Below are positions 32,883 to 41,237 of a DNA stretch of 54,109 nucleotides, piece after piece. The first letter of the stretch is position 1, and each line of letters starts with the position of its first letter. Origin of the DNA: Promicromonosporaceae bacterium (GTDB lineage: Bacteria; Actinomycetota; Actinomycetes; Actinomycetales; Cellulomonadaceae); NCBI GenBank assembly GCA_009780755.1, contig WQZL01000001.1, positions 1 to 54,109 of the forward strand, given 5' to 3'. The translations under genes and the position numbers were made by a program. The notes beneath the pieces are model-generated. The model did not search any database. It was not told the origin of the DNA and worked only from the letters and a program-made list of their open reading frames with translations.

Positions 32883-33826
32883 TGGGTCGTCCCCAACTGT
32901 ATGCCGACGCCGCACCATCGGTGCGGGTCCGTGCGCCCGGCAAGGTGAACCTCTCCTTGCGCGTCGGCCCGTTGCAGGCCGACGGGTTTCACCCCGTGGT
33001 AACCGTGTATCAGGCCGTCAACCTCTACGAAGAGGTGATCGCTACTCTCGCCCCCGCGGGTGCCGGGGTCGAGCTAACGGTTGAGGGGCCAGGCGCGCTC
33101 GCCGTGCCTCAGAATGAGACCAATCTGGCCTGGCGGGCCGCGCAGGCGCTCGCCGAGCAGGTGGGCCTGTCGGCCGATGTCTCCCTGCACTTGCGCAAGG
33201 GCGTACCCGTGGCCGGGGGCATGGCGGGCGGCTCGGCCGATGCCGCCGCCACCCTAATCGCCTGTGATGCGCTGTGGGGTCTCGATCTGCCCCGGCCGGA
33301 GCTGGCCGAACTGGCGGCCGGACTCGGCTCGGATGTGCCATTTTGTCTACTTGGTCACACCGCGATTGGCACCGGGCGCGGGCATCTGCTCACGCCGGTG
33401 ATGGCCCGCGGGAAATACCACTGGGTATTCGGGGCCTTCGATTTCGGGCTGCCGACGCCAGACGTTTTCCGCACCTTTGACGTGCTGACTTCCGGTAATG
33501 CCACGCCGCTAGACCCAACCAATGACACCGCGCTGTTGCAGGCTCTCCGGGCCGGAGATGCGGTCGCGCTGGGGGCGGCGCTGCATAACGATCTACAGGA
33601 CGCGGCGCTGCGATTACGACCAAGCCTTACCCATCCACTGGACTTGGCTCGTGCCGCCGGGACGCTGGGTGCCATAGTCTCCGGCTCTGGTCCAACCGTC
33701 GCCGCCCTGGCGCGGGACGCCGCCCACGCCGCCGAGATCGCCAAGTTGTGGACGGCCGAAAACGCCGTCGATTCCGCCTGGATCACCACCTCTCCGGCCT
33801 CTGGCGCCCGCATCATTGGCGGGTAG
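32879..33826 (+). CDS. ispE: 4-diphosphocytidyl-2-C-methyl-D-erythritol kinase
   Basis: A 315-aa GHMP kinase of the non-mevalonate isoprenoid pathway. The N-terminal VRAPGKVNLSLRVGPLQADG is the substrate side. The ATP-binding GHMP loop is PVAGGMAGGSADAAATL near residue 105, and the C-terminal motif is LGAIVSGSGPTVAAL. Two adjacent ATG codons (32879, 32882) both follow AAGGAG. Its 5' end overlaps rsmA by 4 nt. Confidence 0.95.
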   Translation: MMGRPQLYADAAPSVRVRAPGKVNLSLRVGPLQADGFHPVVTVYQAVNLYEEVIATLAPAGAGVELTVEGPGALAVPQNETNLAWRAAQALAEQVGLSADVSLHLRKGVPVAGGMAGGSADAAATLIACDALWGLDLPRPELAELAAGLGSDVPFCLLGHTAIGTGRGHLLTPVMARGKYHWVFGAFDFGLPTPDVFRTFDVLTSGNATPLDPTNDTALLQALRAGDAVALGAALHNDLQDAALRLRPSLTHPLDLARAAGTLGAIVSGSGPTVAALARDAAHAAEIAKLWTAENAVDSAWITTSPASGARIIGG

Positions 33827-33972
33827 GCACCCTCCGATAACCGTTGGTATCGATTTGGTTACATATTTTGCTTCGGGAAGCCTGCTGACTAGATGGTGAC
33901 TGGTATTACCGTAGAGTCGTGATTAGTCTGCGCCGCAAACGGCTGCGGAAACCCCAAAGGAGAAACAAGATA

Positions 33973-34671
33973 ATGAAGCGTGCCCTTTCAACCCTGGCTG
34001 CCGCTGGCCTGGCCCTTACCCTGCTCGCCGGTTGCGGCAACGGCGACGACACCCCAGCCGCCACCCCGACCCCGGAGGCGACCGAAACTGTCGAGGCACC
34101 CGAGCCAACCGAAGAACCAACTGAGGAACCCACCGAAGCACCGTCCGGCGGTTTCTCGGCCGAGATTCGCGATGGCTACATGATGGGCTGCCTGATGGAA
34201 GCGGGCGCCACCGAGGAATACTGCGAGTGCACCTGGGAGCAGATCGAGGCCACCTTCACCGAGATCGAGTTCGTGGAGATGTCTTTGGCCATGCTGACCG
34301 AGGATGGCCCCTCGGAGGAGCAAACCCTGCGCCTGGCCGCCGCGATGATGGCCTGCCTCGGCGACCTGCCTGACCTGGGCACGGGCACATCCGAATCCAC
34401 CGGATCTACTGAAGGCCCGGTAGCCGAGGCTCTGGTAGGGGAATGGGAGTGGACCGACCTCCCCGGTACCGTCTACTACACGTTCAACGCCGATGGAACC
34501 GGAACCATGTTCCCTGGTCTTGATTTCGGCTGGCGAGTAGATGGCAACGTGCTTCAGTTTGACGCTCTCAACATGGGCGTATGGTTGGACTACGGCATCG
34601 AACTCGATGGCGACACGCTGACCGTCACCTGGCCCACCGGTGAGGTCTACACCTACAACCGCATGGGCTAA
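33973..34671 (+). CDS. Lipoprotein with acidic linker and lipocalin-like C-terminal domain
   Basis: A 232-aa lipoprotein. The signal KRALSTLAAAGLALTLLAGC has the lipobox LAGC with Cys at residue 20. A Pro/Thr/Glu linker (about 25-57) follows. A small Cys-containing helical domain (GYMMGCLMEAG, YCECTWEQIEATFTEI) comes next and resembles domains in other actinobacterial lipoproteins. The last 80 residues are beta-rich (VGEWEWTDLPGTVYYTFNAD), like lipocalin-type repeats. ATG 33973 follows AAGGAG with a long 10-nt spacing. Function unknown. A strong hairpin follows the stop. Confidence 0.75.
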   Translation: MKRALSTLAAAGLALTLLAGCGNGDDTPAATPTPEATETVEAPEPTEEPTEEPTEAPSGGFSAEIRDGYMMGCLMEAGATEEYCECTWEQIEATFTEIEFVEMSLAMLTEDGPSEEQTLRLAAAMMACLGDLPDLGTGTSESTGSTEGPVAEALVGEWEWTDLPGTVYYTFNADGTGTMFPGLDFGWRVDGNVLQFDALNMGVWLDYGIELDGDTLTVTWPTGEVYTYNRMG

Positions 34672-34682
34672 GCCCAATCAAC

Positions 34683-34727
34683 TAGCCAGAACCCCGCGCC
34701 GCCTCACGCAGCGCGGGGTTCTGGCTA
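34683..34727 (+). terminator. Hairpin terminator after the lipoprotein gene
   Basis: A 17-bp perfect stem (TAGCCAGAACCCCGCGC 34683-34699, complement 34711-34727) has an 11-nt loop. The T-run is poor (ATTACC), so termination may be partial. truA starts 21 bp later. Confidence 0.65.
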
Positions 34728-34747
34728 TTACCGGAGACAATTAAGGC

Positions 34748-35632
34748 ATGAATGCGGGCGATACGGTACGGGTACGACTCGATCTGAGCTACGACGGGAC
34801 ATCGTTTGCCGGTTGGGCGACGCAGCCGGGCTTGCGGACCGTGCAGGGCACGGTAGAAGATGGGCTGGAACGGGTGCTGCGCCTAGCCGCGCTCGGTCTG
34901 GCCCCGGCCCGGCTCACCGTTGCCGGACGCACCGATGCCGGGGTGCACGCCTATGCGCAGGTGGCCCACATCGATCTGCCGGTGGCGCAATGGGCCGCGC
35001 TACCGGGGCGCAGCGACCGCTTACCCGAGGTCGCGCTGGTCGAGCGCCTGTTTGGGGTGCTGCCGCCCGATGTGGTGGTGCATCGAGCCAGCAAGGCTCC
35101 GGCCGGATTCGACGCGCGCTTTTCCGCGCTGTCTCGGCGCTACACCTACCGCATCGCCGATGAGCCTGGTCAGCGTGACCCGCTGCGGCGCGGCCACGTT
35201 CTTTGGGCGCGACGACCGCTCGATGTGGTCAAGATGGACGAGGCGGCTCGCGCGCTGCCTGGTCTCAGAGACTTCGCCGCCTTCAGCAAGCCACGCCAGG
35301 GAGCCACCACCATCCGCGAGCTGCAAGAGTTCACCTGGCGACGACCCAGCGACGGCCCAGACGCGGGCCTGGTGGTGGCGACGGTGCAGGCCGATGCCTT
35401 CTGTCACAACATGGTGCGCGGCCTGGTGGGTTCGGCCATCGCGGTGGGCGAGGGGCGCAAGCCTGCGGCCTGGCTCGCCCAGGTACTCGCCACTGGCGAC
35501 CGCGCCCAGGCCGCCGCCGTCGCCCCCGCTCATGGCCTCGCCTTGGTGGCGGTCCACTACCCGCCCGACGCGGAGCTAGCCCTCAGAGCCAAGACGATCC
35601 GCGCCCTGCGCTCCCTGCCCGGGTCTAACTAG
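34748..35632 (+). CDS. truA: tRNA pseudouridine synthase A
   Basis: A 294-aa enzyme that makes pseudouridine at positions 38-40 of the tRNA anticodon arm. SYDGTSFAGWATQPGLRTVQ is the family start, and the catalytic Asp is in VAGRTDAGVHAYAQVAHIDL near residue 62. The C-terminal KPRQGATTIRELQEF and AFCHNMVRGLVGSA motifs are intact. It overlaps the convergent histidine kinase by 8 bp. No unusual features. Confidence 0.95.
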   Translation: MNAGDTVRVRLDLSYDGTSFAGWATQPGLRTVQGTVEDGLERVLRLAALGLAPARLTVAGRTDAGVHAYAQVAHIDLPVAQWAALPGRSDRLPEVALVERLFGVLPPDVVVHRASKAPAGFDARFSALSRRYTYRIADEPGQRDPLRRGHVLWARRPLDVVKMDEAARALPGLRDFAAFSKPRQGATTIRELQEFTWRRPSDGPDAGLVVATVQADAFCHNMVRGLVGSAIAVGEGRKPAAWLAQVLATGDRAQAAAVAPAHGLALVAVHYPPDAELALRAKTIRALRSLPGSN

Positions 35633-36656
35633 CAGATGCCGCGACTTTAGCTGGCAGGGTCAGGCGAACCGTGGCTCCGGCGGGGGAATCGACGAAGGCA
35701 ACCGTTCCCCCGTGCAGATCAACCGCCCACCGCACGATAGACAGGCCGATGCCCGTGCCTCCCGTGCCGGTGCCGCCCGCAGCGGCGGTGCCCACCCGAG
35801 CAAACCGCTCGAACGCCCGTTCCCGGTCGGCCGGGGCGATGCCTGGTCCATCGTCGGACACGTTTATCACGACCTGCTCGCCGCTGAGGCTGGCGGGATA
35901 AGCCACCAATCGAATCTCGCCGCCCACCGGGGAGTGACGGATCGCGTTGTGCAAAAGATTCACGATCACCTGCCGCAGCCGCTCCGGATCGGCCTCTAAC
36001 ACCAGGTCCGGCGGGGTGATATCCACGAGGTAATGCAGATCCTTCGCGGCCTCAACCGTGGATAGATCTTGGGCTATGTCCTCCAGGAAGTCACCCACTT
36101 CGATCAGGCTCGGCGCCAAGGCCGAGGCACCCGCCTCGATCCGCGAGAGATCTAGCAGGTAGTTGACTAGGCGCGTCAGCCGCTCCGTTTGGGTCAGCGT
36201 GGATTCCAGTGCGGCCGGGGTGGGTTCGATCACGCCATCTACCAGGTTCTCCAGTTGTGCCCGCAGTGCCGCGATTGGAGTGCGCAGCTCGTGCGATACG
36301 TTAGCGATCAGGTCTCGACGAGTCTGATCCGCCGAGGCCAGATCGTCGGCCATCTGATTGAACGCTACTGCCAGCGCCCCTACTTCGTTGCGGCCCGTGG
36401 CCTGAACGCGTTGCCCGTAGTCGCCACCCGCCATCGCCTGCGCTGCGGCCGTCATCTGTCTAAGCGGCGCCGTGATGCCTCGCGCCACTATCTGCGTCAA
36501 AACCAAGGAGGCGACTATCACCAGTGGAAATGTGCGCGTCGGCCCGAAGTTTAGCCGCATCCCCAGCCAGGTGAGCGCGGCGGCGAAGGTGGCGACCATC
36601 ACCACTAGGGCGGTGAGTTTGATGCGGAGAGCGCCCCGACGATTCAGCGAATGCAT
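35625..36656 (-). CDS. Sensor histidine kinase
   Basis: A 343-aa membrane kinase. Two helices near residues 12-32 and 42-60 leave only a very short outside loop (about 10 residues), so sensing is probably in the membrane or through a partner. HAMP follows (about 60-110). The phosphoacceptor His is in VSHELRTPIA. The N-box is LLHNAIRHSP, then DDGPGI and TGTGGTGIGLSIV. The ATG has GGGAGA upstream. The gene lies 32 bp after the response regulator and completes a two-component operon. Confidence 0.9.
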   Translation of the reverse strand: MHSLNRRGALRIKLTALVVMVATFAAALTWLGMRLNFGPTRTFPLVIVASLVLTQIVARGITAPLRQMTAAAQAMAGGDYGQRVQATGRNEVGALAVAFNQMADDLASADQTRRDLIANVSHELRTPIAALRAQLENLVDGVIEPTPAALESTLTQTERLTRLVNYLLDLSRIEAGASALAPSLIEVGDFLEDIAQDLSTVEAAKDLHYLVDITPPDLVLEADPERLRQVIVNLLHNAIRHSPVGGEIRLVAYPASLSGEQVVINVSDDGPGIAPADRERAFERFARVGTAAAGGTGTGGTGIGLSIVRWAVDLHGGTVAFVDSPAGATVRLTLPAKVAASAS

Positions 36657-36688
36657 TAGCTGGTTTCTCCCCCTCGGCAGGCTCAGGA

Positions 36689-37420
36689 CTACGCAGGTTC
36701 TACCATCGCATGGGTGGGCGGCTCGAAGGCGTAACCAACACCATGCACCGTGCGAATCATGTCCGACCCTAGCTTGCGGCGCAGCGCCTTAATGTGCGAA
36801 TCAACAGTGCGGGTGCCAGATGCGTCCGCCCAATCCCACACCTCGGCTAGCAGCTGCTCGCGCGTCAACACGGTCTTTGGCGAGGAGGAGAGCATCACTA
36901 ACAGCTCGAATTCTGTTGGCGTCAGGTGCGCCTCGACCCCGGCGCGATGCACACGGCGCTGCGCCTTGTCGATGACTAGATCGCCCATCATTAGCGGCGG
37001 CTCGCTCGGCGCGGCCACTGTGGCCTGCTGCGTGCGCTCTACTCGCCTAAGCAGCGCCTTTAGGCGGGCCACCAGCTCGCGCATGGAGAACGGCTTGGTC
37101 ATGTAGTCGTCGGCGCCGATGCCGAGGCCGATCAGCATGTCGGTCTCGTCATCGCGGGCCGTCAGCATCAGGATCGGCACGGGGCGTTCGGCCTGGATGC
37201 GGCGGGTTACCTCCAGCCCATCGATGCCGGGCAACATCACGTCAAGCACGATGGCATCCGGCTGGATGCGTGCCGCAGCATCAACCGCGGTTAGCCCGTC
37301 GCGGGCCACCTCCACCCGCCAGCCCTCGGCGGTAAGTCGTTGGGCCACAGCTGAGGCAATCACCTGCTCGTCCTCGACTACTAGGATTGTTGCCTTACTT
37401 GTGCTGGTCTCAGATACCAT
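36689..37420 (-). CDS. OmpR-family response regulator
   Basis: A 243-aa regulator. The receiver domain (residues 10-125) has the acidic pocket in VVEDEQ, phosphorylation Asp in IVLDVMLPG and Lys in MTKPFS. The C-terminal 100 residues are a winged helix (LTPTEFELLVMLSSSP, then HIKALRRKLG and HGVGYAFEP). It is first in the operon with the histidine kinase. A TAGGAT hexamer lies 6 nt before the ATG (37427-37432), so initiation is probably leaderless. Target genes unknown. Confidence 0.92.
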   Translation of the reverse strand: MVSETSTSKATILVVEDEQVIASAVAQRLTAEGWRVEVARDGLTAVDAAARIQPDAIVLDVMLPGIDGLEVTRRIQAERPVPILMLTARDDETDMLIGLGIGADDYMTKPFSMRELVARLKALLRRVERTQQATVAAPSEPPLMMGDLVIDKAQRRVHRAGVEAHLTPTEFELLVMLSSSPKTVLTREQLLAEVWDWADASGTRTVDSHIKALRRKLGSDMIRTVHGVGYAFEPPTHAMVEPA

Positions 37421-37505
37421 GCGCCGATCCTATGAGGCGTAAGCACATTTCCTTTGGAACCACGCCCGATTGAGTCGAATTTCACAAGCACTAGCGTGGC
37501 AAGTG

Positions 37506-38486
37506 ATGCTTGGGAAATCTAGGCGACACAACGAAGCTACGAATCCACAGGGGGTAACAGAGCCTCTTTTGGGTTTAACTTGTGGAAAACAGTGGTCGTT
37601 AGCGGCGCGGGTGAGATTTGCTGGAACCATGCTTGATCGACTTCATTGCGAGGCTACCGACGCCACTTACTCGCCGGACGGATCGCGTAACGGGCGACAG
37701 ATTGGTGAACTGGGGATGCGCCTGGCGCTCGACCTGGCGCGGCTACACAGCGAAGGCAACGTACTTGGGCCACTTACCCCAACCGGCATGCCGCCAACAG
37801 GCTGGAACACGGCAGATGACGTGCATTCCCTGGCTCAGTTGCTCGGCCGAATGCTGGCCGGACGACCGCGACAGGAGCAGACGGCGCTCATCGATGCGAT
37901 AACCGCCGCCGCAGACCCCGATCCAAGATGTCGCCCCCAAGCCGGTACCTTCGCCGCGATGCTCGATGAGGCGCTGGCCAGGGAAGTCCGGCCTCGCGTT
38001 AGGAAGCCACGCCGGATGAGGATGGCAGCCGGAGGCATTGGTATCGCGATTGCCTTAGCGGCGGGGATGCTGGTCGAATCCGCAACCTCGAACTCTGCCC
38101 CTACACTCGCCGAGGCTAGCTCCGATCCGGCCATCGCCGCCGCGGCGCTCATCCAGCAGCGACTGAGACTGCTTGGGGAAAAGGAGCCGGAACTCTCCTC
38201 CGTAAACGCCCCCGACTCACCAGCTCTCGCGGCAGACACGGCACTTGCCGCAGAGTTGGTGGCTACCGGAACCAGGCCCATCGATGCGCAGGCGCAGCTT
38301 GACTTTGTAGAAACCATCACAGCAGACGAAGCGTCTGCGCAGGTCAGCATCGAATATCGCATTCTGGAGCATCGAACGGTTGGGGCTGAGGGCACCGAGC
38401 AGGTCGTTTCCGAATCGGGCGTGCTTACCGCCACTCTCATCCTGGTCTGGACCGATGATGGCTGGCGGATCGAGGCCGTGGAGTAG
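37506..38486 (+). CDS. Truncated protein-kinase-like membrane protein
   Basis: A protein of about 326 aa. The middle (LGMRLALDLARLHSEGNVLG, then ADDVHSLAQLLGRMLAG and DPDPRCRPQAGTFAAMLDEAL) has the pattern of the C-lobe of a Ser/Thr protein kinase. The glycine loop, catalytic HRD and DFG are absent, so it should be inactive: a pseudokinase or remnant. A helix (MAAGGIGIAIALAAGMLV) then leads to an extracellular domain that ends in a beta-rich region (SAQVSIEYRILEHRTVG). Start uncertain: ATG 37506 lies 8 nt after TAGCGT (37492-37497); 37629 is the alternative. It could scaffold signalling. Confidence 0.6.
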   Translation: MLGKSRRHNEATNPQGVTEPLLGLTCGKQWSLAARVRFAGTMLDRLHCEATDATYSPDGSRNGRQIGELGMRLALDLARLHSEGNVLGPLTPTGMPPTGWNTADDVHSLAQLLGRMLAGRPRQEQTALIDAITAAADPDPRCRPQAGTFAAMLDEALAREVRPRVRKPRRMRMAAGGIGIAIALAAGMLVESATSNSAPTLAEASSDPAIAAAALIQQRLRLLGEKEPELSSVNAPDSPALAADTALAAELVATGTRPIDAQAQLDFVETITADEASAQVSIEYRILEHRTVGAEGTEQVVSESGVLTATLILVWTDDGWRIEAVE

Positions 38487-38496
38487 CCTTGCGCCA

Positions 38497-39453
38497 ATGA
38501 AACTTCAGCTGACGCCGTTTCCGGCCTCCGCCTACGCCGCCTGGCGTGAGGAGCAGGTCGAGCGACGGCGTGAGTGGCAGTTCGGACCGCTATGCGGTGA
38601 GGTGCGTGGCGGCATCCTTGCCCGCCTGGCCGTTGACGAACTCGCCCCCGCCGAGGGGCTTTCCGGCACCTATCTGGAACGGGTATTGGGCGGGGAGGAT
38701 GTGGTGGGCTGGCTCTGGCTGTCTCGCGCCAATGGTGACCTGATTGTGCTTGACGCCGACGTGGCCGCCCCCGCCGCCGACCTGCTCGCCTTGCTGGAGT
38801 GCCACGCCCGCGCAGGCAAATCCACCACCCTCGTACTCGACCTGATGGTCCAGGCCCCGACCATGTCGGCGCTTAGTGCCCTGGGCGGGTATGAGACAAC
38901 TAGCCAGACCCTGCTCTCTAGGCTTGATGACGGCATCACCGGTCATGAGGAGGAAGGCCCACCGGTGCTGCTTCGGCCAATGACCAGCGATTCGTATCAC
39001 GCCTACCGTCGTATCGCCATCGAGGGCATGGTTGGTGAGATGTGTCGCTCCGAGGGTCTAAGTGAGGGTCAAGCCCTGCCGCGGGCGCAGGCTGAGTTAG
39101 CCGCCCGTCTACCTGATGGTCTACACACCGAACGGCAAACCCTGTTTGACGTGATCGAGGCCGCAAACGGGGCGCGGGTGGGCGCTCTCTGGCTTGAGCA
39201 TCGCCCGCCGTTGGCCGCCTTCATTTGCGACTTGCACCTGATCCCCGTCGCGCGAGGCCGCGGCCTGGGCCGTAGTGCCATGCGGGCGGTAGCCGCCTGG
39301 TGCCACTCGCGCGGCGTTGGTCGACTGGGCCTGAGCATTCTGGGTAGCAATGAGGCGGCCTGCGGGCTTGCCATATCCCTGGGCTATGACGTGGTAGTTA
39401 AGTCGTTGCGGCGCCCGGTTGCCCCGGTGGTTGCGGTGGCTGGCCCCCGCTAG
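38497..39453 (+). CDS. Protein with tandem GNAT acetyltransferase domains
   Basis: A 318-aa protein made of two GNAT-like folds. The C-terminal one has the acetyl-CoA motif VARGRGLGRSAMRAVAAW and the strand GRLGLSILGSNEAACGLAIS. The N-terminal half is degenerate and lacks the loop motif, so probably only the second domain binds acetyl-CoA. ATG 38497 lies 7 nt after TAGCCT (38484-38489), whose first three bases are the stop of the previous gene. That gives a leaderless promoter inside the upstream stop. Substrate unknown. Confidence 0.78.
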   Translation: MKLQLTPFPASAYAAWREEQVERRREWQFGPLCGEVRGGILARLAVDELAPAEGLSGTYLERVLGGEDVVGWLWLSRANGDLIVLDADVAAPAADLLALLECHARAGKSTTLVLDLMVQAPTMSALSALGGYETTSQTLLSRLDDGITGHEEEGPPVLLRPMTSDSYHAYRRIAIEGMVGEMCRSEGLSEGQALPRAQAELAARLPDGLHTERQTLFDVIEAANGARVGALWLEHRPPLAAFICDLHLIPVARGRGLGRSAMRAVAAWCHSRGVGRLGLSILGSNEAACGLAISLGYDVVVKSLRRPVAPVVAVAGPR

Positions 39454-39624
39454 CGGCGCCCGGCGCGTTTTGCTCGCTGTTTCGGAACTCTGCCCTACGC
39501 GAAGCGTAAGTTCGCGCCACAAAGAGACTCGATTATGGGCAATTCGCATCGAAGTGACCCGTGAACACGTACAGTCTTTCGTTGCAGACCTGCCGCGGTA
39601 AGGAGTTCGCAAGGAGGTGAGGGC

Positions 39625-40089
39625 GTGTCGGCACATGAGATACATCGGCATCCTCACGTTCAACGGGTGCCGCAGGATGCGTCTGCGTTTCCGATTGATC
39701 CGGCGGATGATCCTTTGGCCTGGCAGCCTGAGACGTGGGACGCCGAGGGGGCGGCAGGCGCGCTCATCAGCCCGAGCCGATTGACGCCTGGAAAAAGCGA
39801 GTTTTTGGCGGATGACTCGCTGGTAATCACTGAGTCGGATGCCATAGCTCCCGAATGGACCGTCTCCGCCTTTGAGGAGGGGGCAGACCAGGTGGCATCC
39901 TGGGAGGGTTTACTGCCTCCGCTGGCGAGCGAGGAAACGGAGCTAGCGGCGGCGCCGGTCTTACCCGGCGGCGACTGCCTTGACGAGCTGCTGCTGCGTG
40001 AACCCGTCTTCACGGACGCTCAACCCGCTGCCTCCCTTTTGCCCTGGTGGGAGGAGCGGGTCCAACCCTGGGAAGCCCTCGAACTTTAG
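39625..40089 (+). CDS. Acidic, Trp-rich hypothetical protein
   Basis: A 154-aa soluble protein with no signal peptide or membrane helix. It is acidic (many Asp/Glu) and unusually rich in Trp (LAWQPETWDAEG, PEWTVSAFEEG, WEGLL, SLLPWWEERVQPWEAL), with a basic His-rich first ten residues. The GTG start has an excellent AAGGAGGTGA upstream. It ends convergent to metX with a 4-bp overlap. I do not recognise a family. The repeated short W motifs look like linear binding motifs. Confidence 0.6.
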   Translation: MSAHEIHRHPHVQRVPQDASAFPIDPADDPLAWQPETWDAEGAAGALISPSRLTPGKSEFLADDSLVITESDAIAPEWTVSAFEEGADQVASWEGLLPPLASEETELAAAPVLPGGDCLDELLLREPVFTDAQPAASLLPWWEERVQPWEALEL

Positions 40090-41237
40090 AGCGAGTCGAG
40101 GAAACCGCCTACCAGCGGGCCAAGTTGATCCGCCTCGATCAGAAATCCGTCGTGCCCGTAGGGGCTGTAGATGTATTTAAGTGGCTCCGCGTTCGGGATG
40201 CCTGCCGCGATTCGCGTGGACTGGGAGGGCAGGTACAGCCGGTCGGTGTCAACCGTTACCACCAGGGCGCGGGCTGTGATCTGCGCAAGGGCCGCCTTCA
40301 CGCCGCCCCGCCCCCGGCCTAGATCGTGGGTGAGTACCGCCTCGTTTAACACCAGGTATGAATTCGCATCGAAGCGTCGAACCAGCTTGTCGCCGTGATA
40401 GTCCAGGTACGACTGCACCGCATACCGTCCGCCAGCCAGCGGATCTTCGCCGTCTTGGGAGTTGTGCCCAAAGCGTTCGGCGAATTCCCGCTCGCTGCGG
40501 TACGTGGTATGCGCGATCTGCCGAGCCAGGCCCAGACCCCGATGCGGTCCCTGCCCGTCTGGCAGATGGTAGTAGTCGCCGCCATGCCAGCCCGCGTCGA
40601 TCCGAATTGCCCCCAGCTGCGCGTGAATCCAGGCTATCTGGTCGGCGCTGGTCACCGCCGTGGTCGCTAGCGGCGCCAACCCCACAACCTCGATGCCTTG
40701 TTCGGGGCCGATGATCGCCCATTCGAGGGCGCGGATGCCGCCCATCGACGGGCCGATCACCAGCCGCCAAGAATCGATACCTAGCTGCTTGGTGAGGGCC
40801 ACCTCGGCTGCCACCTGATCGCGAGTGGTGAGGCGTGGGAATCGCCTACCCCACGGCCGTCCATCCGGGGCCGACGACGACGGTCCGGTGGTTCCCTGGC
40901 AACCACCAAGCGCGTTGGGTACCACCACGAAGTAGCGGTCGGTGTCGATGGGCATTCCAGGACCCACCATGTCTTCCCACCATCCCTGCGTTCGATGCCC
41001 TTCCCCGGCCGAGCCGTGTACGTGGGAGTCGCCGGTCATGGCGTGTTGTACCAGTACCGCATTGGCGCCATTAAAGACGCCGTAGGTCTCATAGGCGATA
41101 ACAACATCGGGCAGCACGACGCCGCTTTCTAAGGTGAGATCGCCGATGTCGGCAAACTTGCGACAGCCGGGATGATCGCCGGGAAACCAGGCACCCGAAA
41201 CCGGAATCGGGGAAGAGTTGTTCACGGGATTAGCCAC
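40086..41237 (-). CDS. metX: Homoserine O-acetyltransferase
   Basis: A 383-aa alpha/beta-hydrolase fold enzyme that acetylates homoserine for methionine synthesis. The nucleophile elbow is VIGPSMGGIRALEW (Ser), and the catalytic His lies in SPYGHDGFLIE near the end. The N-terminal AYETYGVFNGANAVLVQHAM is typical. The GTG start lies 5 bp before the metY stop codon, so the genes overlap and are probably translated together. The product, O-acetylhomoserine, is the substrate of MetY encoded just upstream. Confidence 0.95.
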   Translation of the reverse strand: MANPVNNSSPIPVSGAWFPGDHPGCRKFADIGDLTLESGVVLPDVVIAYETYGVFNGANAVLVQHAMTGDSHVHGSAGEGHRTQGWWEDMVGPGMPIDTDRYFVVVPNALGGCQGTTGPSSSAPDGRPWGRRFPRLTTRDQVAAEVALTKQLGIDSWRLVIGPSMGGIRALEWAIIGPEQGIEVVGLAPLATTAVTSADQIAWIHAQLGAIRIDAGWHGGDYYHLPDGQGPHRGLGLARQIAHTTYRSEREFAERFGHNSQDGEDPLAGGRYAVQSYLDYHGDKLVRRFDANSYLVLNEAVLTHDLGRGRGGVKAALAQITARALVVTVDTDRLYLPSQSTRIAAGIPNAEPLKYIYSPYGHDGFLIEADQLGPLVGGFLDSL

